From Ceratobasidium sp. AG-K (Eukaryota; Basidiomycota; Agaricomycetes; Cantharellales; Ceratobasidiaceae), in assembly GCA_037039685.1 (NCBI GenBank), contig JAWNGF010000004.1, positions 868,001 to 932,000 of the forward strand: a DNA stretch of 64,000 nucleotides, written 5' to 3'. Shown here in pieces: positions 55,901 through 64,000 of the stretch; the stretch's first letter is position 1; each line of letters starts with the position of its first letter. A program made the position numbers and the translations under genes. The notes under the pieces are model-generated. The model was given only the letters and a program-made list of their open reading frames with translations, did no database searches and had not been told where the DNA came from.

Positions 55901-57966
55901 TGCTCTTCGGCGAGGCTAAGAAACAACGCCAAGGTTGAAACTGTCATTGCCTCCTTTGCGCATACAACCGTCCATAGCACCATTCGCATAGAATCTGCTT
56001 CCTCCGCTTCAAGTTTCTCGCTATCAAGTGCAGTAGCAAGAACTGCAGTGTAAAGCTCATCCAGTTCCTTGTATCGTTTACTCGCTCTTCCATTTTCTAC
56101 TAGTTGGGGTCCTCGTGTTAACATGGAATTCAGTCTTGTCGTTGCATAGCCTCCTCCGGAAGTGATATACCGTACGGCGGTGGCAGCATAGATGAACAGT
56201 TTTCCGGACAATGTGGCTAGCCCTTCAATCTGTTGAATGGAAGGTAGTGGCGACATGATAGCCAGGGCTTCAGTTAAATACTTCTTGATGTCTTCTTCCA
56301 CTATCGACTGCTCGATGTCGTGCAGGTGTAATACAGCTGAGGAGTATCCAGCTGGTGATAGCATATATTCCTGAATTGTGGGCTCGGGGCGACTGGTGAT
56401 GAGGAACTTCAGGGGCAGATTTTCGCTGAACTTGAGCAGCGTTCCCAGGACGAGTCGGACCCCATAGTCATCTTCACACTCATCAAGCGCATCGATCACA
56501 ACCACCAAGCTTGCTGCAATCTTATCCCCGCTCATCGTCAGTGGGTCTCGTATCAGGCTTTCAAACTGCTGGACCACGTTCTGCTTGCTGATGCTCGGGT
56601 TTGTCTCCAGTACCTTGCATAGCGCGAGTTGGAAAGACCGGGAGACGAGTGCCAGCTGATAGGCGATGGTAGGAATGATTAGGTTGACGTTGCGGCAATG
56701 CGACGACACGCGAGAACAGAAAAAGCTCGCGCCAAGCAGCCGGTTCGCCTTGAGCCATTCGCACGTACTGTATGCGATCGTCGTTTTGCCGGTCCCTGCC
56801 ATGCCATTCATCCAGTACACTTTGGCGCCTTTCGGGTCTCGTATCCAATGCTGTATGTCTGCTTGGACCTTCTGACGGGTCTCTGCTGTGCACCCACGCC
56901 GCTTGACAGTTGTAGAGTAGCTTGAGTTGTACATCGCATCGTCAACCGGCAACATGCCTTGGAGGAGGGACATCTGTTAATCAGATATCAGCGTTCATTC
57001 AGGCATACCGCAGAAGTGCTATTACGTACCGCGTATTGCTTGCTAGTGTTTCTCCACGTTCGGAGACCAATGTCGTTCTGTTCGCATGTCAAACGGTTGT
57101 GGGTGCCCGGGCATCCTTCACTCACCTGTAGTTCTCGGAACAGTGACTCAATCTTTCTATAACTTTTGATGACATCTTCCCTATCCTCGGTCGATTCAAC
57201 TAATCGCCTACCCATGCTCCGGTTTTGCCGCTCATTAATACGTGCTACTTCTGCTTCCACAGATCTGTCATATTTCCTGTCATCTGGGACGCACACTTAT
57301 TCGACTTTTGCATACCGTGCAATCCGTCCTGCAGTGCCGTTTGAGTCTTCTAGACCAAGTTCGGTCACGTATTGGTTTACAGTGTTGGCTATACTTGTGA
57401 GTTCCAGCGTGTACTGCTCATAGTCTTCCTCGTGCTCTACCACCGACTAACTTCGTTCTAAGTATATATCATAGGTCTCAACGCGGGTTATTGTCACTTG
57501 CCTGGATGGTTTCTAAGCAAGCGATAAACCCACCGAGCGCTTGCTTGAGCGGTGGCAATGCGTCCACGCTTTTTTCAAGCATTCGAAGTGCGGTCTCGAG
57601 TCCAGCAAACACTACGCTGCCTGCTCCTTGGAATCTTCCAGTTGGGTTAGCCCCCGAGTGGGCCACAGGCGCAACATAGCCTGTGCTAGGCATTGAGCCC
57701 GCGCCTGGTTTAGTTGACCCGGCTGACTTCCCGGATGTGCTTATCCCTTGTATTCTAGAAGGACGTGGGGTGTCTCGTAGATCTTGAGTATTCGAGCGGG
57801 CAGGAGATGTGGATCTGCCGCCGCTCGACAGGGCATTTGTACCACCCGGCAACGGGGAAGATGGACGGGAAGAGGATTTCGCCATATTAGTAATTTTGTC
57901 GTATCCACTCTGAAATGGTCTTAGAAATCTTTGTCGCCTTGAAGCTTTCCCTGGAGGATCGGCCAT
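52981..57966 (-). pseudogene. NACHT-WD40 receptor E, single frameshift in the WD40 domain
   Basis: Exons 57502-57966, 57316-57446, 57126-57276, 57030-57077, 55426-56973 and 52981-55375. Start is MADPPGKASRRQRF. NACHT (GMAGTGKTT, VVVIDALDE) and the linker (TPHIYLSALPFC) are intact. The last exon is 2395 nt, one more than in D. The extra base lies at about 54575-54584 (GGCGAAACGTATC where GGCACACGTATC is expected), inside WD40 repeat 5. It would end the protein a few codons later at 54557, after four and a half repeats. Downstream repeats 5-14 and the cap are otherwise open. So E is either a recently broken gene, a truncated receptor, or a sequence error. Intron 1 is GC-AG (CAG/gcaagt). The intact GH7 gene is its 5' neighbour. 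Confidence 0.85.
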
Positions 57967-58492
57967 GGCGATGGTGGAGAAGAAGCAGTTCGGGTCCAGG
58001 GTCCATTCAATGACAGTCATACCGGATTTGTACTTTGTATGCCATGAGGCTCGATAATTCATGCATACACACATACTCCGATAACGCCCACGTGGTTTCT
58101 CTAACCGGGCCTGGAAAGACGTTAGAGAGGCCCACCGTTACCATTATGGGGCTTCCTTCCTCCACTTTGGACGTTCAGGCTCCGCACTTCGTGTACAGTT
58201 ATCGATTGTCATCCATTAGGACCCTATCGGACCGGTCACCCGCGTTCGGGTCTATGGCACACCAGCAAAACAATACTACATACCATCCAATTACTCAGGC
58301 TTCCATTCTTAGGTGAGAGACTACTTTCTAACTTTATTCGCTGAAAGACCCTGCGCAATGGAATGTTGTAACACGGGCGTCTAGCGCTCCTAGGTCCGGC
58401 GGCCCACCCCCAGTACAAATTACAGATTGAAAGAAATCGATTCAAATCATTCGCCGTACATGTGTTCAACTATTTACATCGGCTAGCCGAAC
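57967..58492. other. 5' flank of receptor E
   Basis: 526 bases between the receptor E start and the GH7 stop codon. An upstream in-frame ATG (58074) would extend receptor E by 36 residues, but its paralogues all start at the MADPP/MANPP-equivalent ATG. Nothing else seen. Confidence 0.45.
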
Positions 58493-60190
58493 TTAGAGGC
58501 ACTGAGAGTACCACTCGTTGTTGAACTTGCAAGTCGAACCAGCCTCGCAGGTCTAAAGGGTGGTGGGATTAGTACAAGGTGAGGGGGTAAGCATTGCAGG
58601 GGTACTTACAGTTGGGCCAGAGTAGTTGGCACCACCGCATTGTCCGAACTTGGGAACAGTACCGCCAGGAGCAGCAGTGGTAGTAGTAACCTGTATCCAT
58701 TTGTCAGCAAGGTCAAGCGAGATTTACAAAGGTACGTACCGGGGAAGAGGTCGTGGTGGTAATCGGGCCAGTGGTGGTAATGGGTCCACTCGTGCCATAA
58801 GTCGAGTCGATATCACCGAAGCGGATGTTCGAGAACGTAACCGACGAGTTGGGATACTGGGACTCGACGTCCTTGGGGTTGCCAGAAGTAGTCGAGCAAG
58901 TGCCGCGAGCGGTACCGGGCTGAGTGGCAGGGCGGTCGAGCGGGTAGTTGCTGTCGAGCCAGAGCATGTTGGCCGCATGGTCGTCCCAGATGGACATGAC
59001 AAGGACGTGTCCGTTGGCAAAGGACTTGTCCATCGTCGCCATACCGCCCTTTTGTCCGTACACGTTGGTATCCTGGAAGATCGACTTTTGGGCAGCGCAG
59101 AATTCGTCGGTGATCGAGTCGAACTGGGTGAGCCCGGCGATGGACGACTTGGAGTTCTGGATGACCTTGCCGTCCTGGACGTAGAGGCGGCGCATCTCGA
59201 CGAGCTTGCCGTTGGCGGTTTTATCGGCGGTCAAGAACTGGGTGACGACGGTCATCTTCTTGGAGGTGTCGACGGTGAGGCCCTTGCCGTAGTACGACTT
59301 GTCGCCCATGCGGAACGGGTTCCAGTCACATCCGGGCTGGTCGCAGTACTCGGAGCACTGGGTTCCGGTGCAGCGGGTTGGGCCGGAGACCGTGCAAGGG
59401 TGGGGGGTGTAGGCGGTGGAGATCGAGTTGGCCTCCCAGATGTCCATCTCGTTACAGCAGCTGCCAAAGTTGCCCTTGCCCGAGTTGGGGTCGGTGGTCG
59501 AGCCAGTCCAGCCAACGACATTGGCCTAGACGAACAAAGTTAGATGGAATAATTAAACCCGAGACTAGAGCTCACCTCGCCGTTGATGAACTTGATGTCC
59601 TTGGGGCACTGGGCGTCGCAGTAGCCAGTTCCGTACTTGGCACCAGCCTTGTTGCTCGGGTACTTGGACTTGCCACCGTCCGCCTCCATCTCGGAAAAGT
59701 AGAGCGCGCCGTTGAGACCGCAGGGGAGGTTGGAGACATCGACATCGAAGGTGAACTCTTGGTTCTTGAGCTTGAACATCTCGTAGTTGGTATCATCGCC
59801 GTTCAAGAGGTAGACACGCGAGCCGACGTTCTTGTTGGCGCTCTGGGTAACGAACTTGAGGGTAAGAGCGTCACCGGAAGTGGTGATACCATAGGTGCCG
59901 CTGTAATCCGCACCATCGACCGCGCAGTTCTGAGCGCAGGTAGCGCCGTTGGGGCACAAGGAAGCGTCCCAAGTCTGACCGGTGTAGCAGTTGGTGGAAC
60001 CCGAGGTGCTGTGGAGCCAGCGCCAGTTGGCGTCGAGCACGATCTTGGCGCCCGATTGCGTTACGCATCCGCCCGCCTTGGTGCACTTTTTCCAGGGGAG
60101 CGAGGGGTGGACTTCAGCCTTGAGCGTGCCGACCTGCTGGGCCTGGGCGACCGCAACGTAGAAGGAGAATAGAGCAACGAAAGGAAGCAT
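58493..60190 (-). CDS. GH7 cellobiohydrolase (Cel7-type) with CBM1, intact
   Basis: Secreted cellulase that releases cellobiose from cellulose chain ends with retention. Exons 59576-60190, 58740-59525, 58610-58690 and 58493-58552 give 513 codons. Residues 1-18 ([18 protein letters not shown]) are a signal peptide. The catalytic domain begins [18 protein letters not shown] and holds the GH7 catalytic motif NEMDIWEAN with nucleophile E231, D233 and acid/base E236. It also has the cysteine-rich [20 protein letters not shown]. After a short Thr/Pro linker ([14 protein letters not shown]) a C-terminal CBM1 (FGQCGG..SGPTTC..C..WYSQCL, about 482-513) binds cellulose. Loop content suggests a cellobiohydrolase rather than an endoglucanase; this is by eye. 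It is the only intact GH7 of four in the array and lies beside the frameshifted receptor E. Confidence 0.95.
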
Positions 60191-60244
60191 TGTAGGCGAG
60201 TGCAGGATGTTAGACCGATGCTGTTTGGAGACATGTCGAGCTGG

Positions 60245-60252
60245 TTTTTATA
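60245..60252 (-). promoter_or_regulatory. TATA box of the GH7 gene
   Basis: TATAAAAA on the minus strand, about 55 bp upstream of the ATG. The short spacing fits a strongly inducible fungal cellulase promoter. Confidence 0.5.
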
Positions 60253-60794
60253 ATACTTTTTGGCGGGGAATAGGCGGTGGTGGACGCGTTGGATTGGATA
60301 TGGTTCTTCTCGACCGTACCGAGCTGATATTGGGCCAAGAGAAAAAAGTGGTGGTCGTGACCGTGCAAAACGGTGCGGACGCTGCCAACAGAGATACCAA
60401 GCGAACTTGGCAGAAGTGCTAAATGGGAGCGAGGTCCCGAGAAGGTTCCGACCATAGCCTCAAAGTTCCGATAATGGCATGCGAGCTGAGTGTAGGGCAC
60501 ATGACCCGATTGACGTTCTATCCGGTCCCGAGGTAATTATGGGATGACACTAAAGTCTAGGCGAGCGCGTGTCCTGACTGGGTCATGGTTCGGAATAACT
60601 CTGGTTCTTACGATCATTAGCGCCGAACGGTACGACACATGTCCATCGGGCATAAATTTACTTGCTGTATGCGTGACACTCTGGACTTGCCTGGTGACTC
60701 AAAAAAATTCCCATCGGGGTATTTCTCGGAGTTGAGGCACTTTATTTGATTTGATTTATGGACGATAGACTAGACGTGCCATTCTTACGGAGCA
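60253..60794. other. Intergenic: GH7 upstream region and 3' flank of the membrane protein gene
   Basis: About 540 bases. No gene supported; short frames have no motif. Confidence 0.4.
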
Positions 60795-61779
60795 TTATGC
60801 TGCTGGCCCCGATTTCCAGCGTCCCAGATTAGGTGCAATCGTATCCTTGCTCCTCCCGAGGCCGCCCCAGTTCGGGAACGCCTGGTTGAAGTTGTGCCTG
60901 AGAGAAAAGCATTATTGAGAATTTCTATCGTCGCTGATAGGATGATACCCACCTAGCCTGAGCAAGATCGTCCCCCTTTGCGCCGCGTACACTAGCCCTA
61001 TCCAATCCAATCAAAAACTCCCCACGAGAATCGGGGAGTTTGACGATAAGCTCCGAATCGTCTACAATGCAATTAGATAGCGCATAATTGCCTAGTATAG
61101 TACCTACCTCGACCCTTGCGTGCATTGATATCCCCTGATTCGACGACTCTGCCTCGCCCGGGCCAGTTACGGGCAGTCTCGACCCGCAGTTTGCCCGCCT
61201 GAGGCAGACTTACGATCCGTGTAATGGTCCGTGCCTGTGCGAGGAGCAAGGCAGCGGCGATCCAGTTCCTCCAGCCAGGACCAGCAGGGTTAGGCCACCC
61301 CGCTGCCACATGGGGCGTGGGACCCACTCGTCCTTGGTTGAACCCTCTTTGTCTTTGGGTGCGAGCTGCAGAGTCCACCGATTCCATATAAACTCGGCAA
61401 AATTTCCACTATGGGCGGTTAGGGCGTTCATAAACTAGGCGATAAACTTACGACCAGACAATGTCCATTCCGATGATGACCCATACCCATTTTATCCACC
61501 AACTTGGAGTCCGTTCGTACAGTACTTCTTCTTCGTACTGGCTAGAACGCGGGTTGCCGTGACAGCGGCCTTGGTGGCATCATCGACGACAGCATCCAGT
61601 TGCGGGTTAATCTCCTTGTGGATGCGAGTTGGTGGCTCTGTTGACGTAGTGGGCTGAGGTTGCGACTTGGTCAGTTTGGCACGGCCCAATCCATTAGTGG
61701 AAGTGGACGAATGACGCAAGATCGCCAGCAGGATTTTAGAGTTTTCATTTGTGCGCGAGAGACGGACGAGGCGCTGCAT
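60795..61779 (-). CDS. Putative mitochondrial membrane protein (TMEM223-like?), frame disrupted
   Basis: Reading from 61779: MQRLVRLSRTNENSK.. (short, basic, Ser/Thr-rich and mitochondrial-looking); YERTPSWWIKWVWVIIGMDI; an intron (about 61410-61452); then NFAEFIWNRWTLQLAPKD and a TM stretch GGLTLLVLAGGTG / IAAALLLAQARTITRI; then LRVETARNWPGRGRVVE and, after a 46-nt intron, DDSELIVKLPDSRGEFLIGL. A last intron (about 60899-60952) leads to the end LGRWKSGPAA at 60795. The two halves of the TM helix are in different frames (one base short near 61260), and an unresolved frame change also lies near 61545. The family is a guess from layout; the gene may be decayed or my splicing incomplete. Confidence 0.45.
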
Positions 61780-61963
61780 GTGTTCGGGTCGGGAAGAAGC
61801 GCTGTGTATTTGTCAAGCCCCTTTTGACAACCACCACCTCTCGTTACTGCTCTATCGCCTCGCTTTCCCGTACATATTCTACTATCGATTTTGCAGCATT
61901 CAACTAGACACGGCATATTTACTGTCGATAATCTGACGCCAGCTCTACCTAATCTTGTATAAT
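61780..61963. promoter_or_regulatory. Divergent promoter, membrane protein gene / kinase gene
   Basis: 184 bases between the two start codons. No clear TATA or named site; a pyrimidine-rich stretch precedes the kinase ATG. Confidence 0.35.
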
Positions 61964-64000
61964 ATGGCCGCTATGCGTGCCGCCCACCGCCGATCCGAGT
62001 CGCAGACTGTCAACCAACGCGCACAGGTATGTTTAGCTCTGCTGTTATTTCTCGACCTCACCCCTCGTAGCTCGCAACAGCCTACCAAGAGCTGGGGAAA
62101 GAGCTTGTATCCGAAAAGATTCGAGTAATAGGAAACTATACGCTTGGCAAGGTGATTGGCGAAGGTGTGTCCGCCACCACGTTTTTTCTGCAGCCGCTCA
62201 TTTTATCACAGGAACATATGGCAAAGTGCGTATGGGCACCCACCGCCTGACCCAAACACGCGTAGCAATCAAGCAAATCCCCAAGGCCCACTCTGCCCAG
62301 CTCACGCGCGAGATTCATCACCACCGACGACTCCACCACCGCCATGTCACACAGCTCTTCGAGGTCATCGCCACCGAATCATCCATCTGGCTCGTCACGG
62401 AGCTCTGTGCTGGGGGCGAACTATTCGACTATCTCGTCGAAAAGGGCGGGCGACTCTCGGAAACAGAAGCTCGGAGGATCGTCGGCGAACTGTGTTTGGC
62501 GCTGGATTACGTCCATCGGGAGGGCGCTGTCCATCGAGACCTCAAGCTCGAAAACATTCTGCTCGATGAGCGTTGCACCATCAAGTTGGGAGACTTTGGG
62601 TTTACACGTGAATTCGAAAAGGGAAAACTTTTGGATACGTTTTGTGGCACAACGGGGTGAGTGCTCATGACGTTATATTGCATTAGGCTAACAACATCTA
62701 GCTATGCTGCGCCTGAGATGCTGAGTGGTAAAAAGTACATGGGGACAGGTGTGTTTGTCGTCCGTGACTGTGCCTATTGCTAATTTGCCTTGCAGAGGTC
62801 GATATCTGGTCCGTGGGCATCATTCTCTACTGCCTGTTGGTGGGAACACTTCCTTTCGATGACGACGACGATGATATCATGCGAGACAAAATTATTGCGG
62901 GGCAGTACGAGATTCCAGATTGGCTTAATTCAGGTATGTGGGCCATCCTTTTTGGTAAATACTTGCTCACGGCATGATAGACGCCAGTGACCTCATCACA
63001 AATATTCTCCAGCAAGAACCCAGCAAGCGTTTTACAATCGCCCAAATACTCGCACACCCATGGTTCACCTCGCCCGAGAGCGAAGACCGTACCGTTACTC
63101 TCTCAGTCGTCGACGAAAACCCCACCCCCGTCGAACCTCCGACCGCTCCAATCCTCGAAGCCTACCCCTCGCCCTCGTCCGAAACCGTGCTCGTTCCGCA
63201 ACCCGTTCGTTTCGAAACCGCTCCTTCACGCTCCGCAACCATGGGACTCAGCCCCTCAAAATCCGTCGCAGGGTCCGACACGACCGTCTACCACTCGGCG
63301 GCCTCTGATCTGTCCGTGGGTTCAGGTGCTTCAGTCTCTGACGATACCCGATCCGAGTCACGCGGGCTGACTACTCCCACTACATCTGATGGCGGGCCAT
63401 TAGGTGCTCAAGAAGACGACTATCCGATGAGCGCAGCCCGCAAGCTGTCCTTTGGCTCAGACGTCGACCCAGACACCACCATTTCCGGTCCGTTGAGCCG
63501 AAACGAGAGCGAAACCACGATTCGCAAGATTGACCAGGCCACATTGCCCGCGTTCCCGAGTGTCCCAGAGGCCGAGGAGGATAGTCAAAACGAGGAGATT
63601 TTGGTACCGAGAAAGTCGGGATCGAGTTCGCAGATCGCGCCGTCGACTCCGGCCAAGAAGAGTGGAGACGAGTCTCAGTTGCGTGCGGGTCCCCGACAGC
63701 CTTCCCATCCTCCGACTTCATTCCCGTCTCGAACCCCCGCGCGAACCAAGCGGCGTTCGATATCGTCGACACTTTCGCCTCCTTCGTCACCTACGTCCTC
63801 TCATGGCGGCGACCTGCCCGTGGACTATTTAGCCGAAATGTCTGCGTCTGTTCCTGTGCTGTTTTCAACCCCGATCGAGAATGAGCTGTTGGAAGGCATG
63901 GCCGCCCTGGGACTCGACACCTCGCAAATCGTGCACAGCGTTCTATCAGACGCCTGTGATTCGACCGGTGCATTGTGGTGGATGCTCAAACGCAAGGCCG
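61964..64000 (+). CDS. CAMK/CAMKL-type Ser/Thr protein kinase (3' end outside window)
   Basis: Introns at 62027-62070, 62165-62211, 62657-62701, 62749-62795 and 62934-62980 keep a single frame to the window end. The kinase domain begins near residue 46: glycine loop GEGTYGKV (51-58), ATP-binding Lys in VAIK (73), catalytic HRD (160-162), DFG (180-182), activation loop ending DTFCGTTGYAAPEML and DIWSVGIILYCLLVGTLPF. It ends with the HPWF motif of subdomain XI. A long Ser/Pro/Thr-rich region follows. The last visible part (PIENELLEGMAALGLDTSQI.., WWMLKRKA) looks like a UBA- or KA1-type regulatory helix pair. This places it among the KIN/AMPK-related kinases, most likely a cell-cycle or polarity kinase; the exact orthologue is not assigned. 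Confidence 0.88.

Noticed and set aside
23623..58000. CRISPR-like array from the regular WD40 period
   Set aside because: The repeats are coding, 129 bp, contiguous and without spacers, in a fungal gene.
58626..60172. 305- and 264-codon plus-strand frames across the GH7 gene
   Set aside because: They are antisense shadows of the GH7 exons, whose minus-strand product is a full GH7-CBM1 enzyme.

Overview
The window looks like nuclear DNA of a filamentous basidiomycete. Genes are split by very short introns (about 40-70 nt), splice signals are fungal, and the content includes NACHT-WD40 receptors, Zn(II)2Cys6 zinc-cluster proteins, a GH7 cellulase with a fungal CBM1, an EF-hand MscS channel and a mitochondrial carbamoyl-phosphate synthase. 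A member of the Agaricomycetes, perhaps near Rhizoctonia/Ceratobasidium, is my inference from protein style. It is not proven by the sequence.

Left third (1-21.9 kb). A head-to-tail segmental duplication with a period of about 11.84 kb dominates. Each copy holds the 3' end of a TPR-type gene, an MFS transporter (minus), an intron-containing tRNA-Gly(GCC) (minus) and an EF-hand MscS-like channel (minus). The left copy of the channel is cut at 7091 by the duplication junction. The right copy is complete and shares a 185-bp divergent promoter with a gene for a triple zinc-cluster protein (plus). Between the two copies lies an intact arginine-type carbamoyl-phosphate synthase large subunit (7773-11736, 10 exons, 1171 codons).

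Centre and right (21.9-58 kb). This is a tandem array of NACHT-WD40 STAND/NLR receptor genes, all on the minus strand. Two are complete and near identical (A 23.6-28.6 kb, C 36.1-41.1 kb), one is complete and diverged (D 44.8-49.8 kb), one carries a single frameshift (E 53.0-58.0 kb), and one is a 5'-truncated WD40 remnant (B 32.3-34.3 kb). Each complete receptor gene is followed on its 5' side by a GH7 cellobiohydrolase gene or its relic. Three relics are dead (about 29.2, 41.7 and 50.2 kb) and the last one (58493-60190) is intact. The amplified unit was therefore receptor plus cellulase. A second tandem duplication (12.5-12.75 kb) copied the 3' end of the zinc-cluster gene, receptor A/C, a GH7 relic and part of receptor B/D. 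Its junction at 34275 truncates both B and the second zinc-cluster fragment. A 288-bp CACTA-like MITE sits in one copy, with a clean empty site in the other.

Right edge (60.2-64 kb). A probably mitochondrial membrane protein gene (minus, apparently frameshifted) is divergent from a CAMK-type Ser/Thr kinase gene that runs off the window.

How it fits together: the flanks are ordinary housekeeping genes. The middle is a fast-evolving self/non-self or immune-type receptor cluster that grows by tandem duplication, with WD40 repeats shuffled between members. Because the tandem copies are so similar, mis-joined haplotypes in the assembly must be excluded before they are treated as real.
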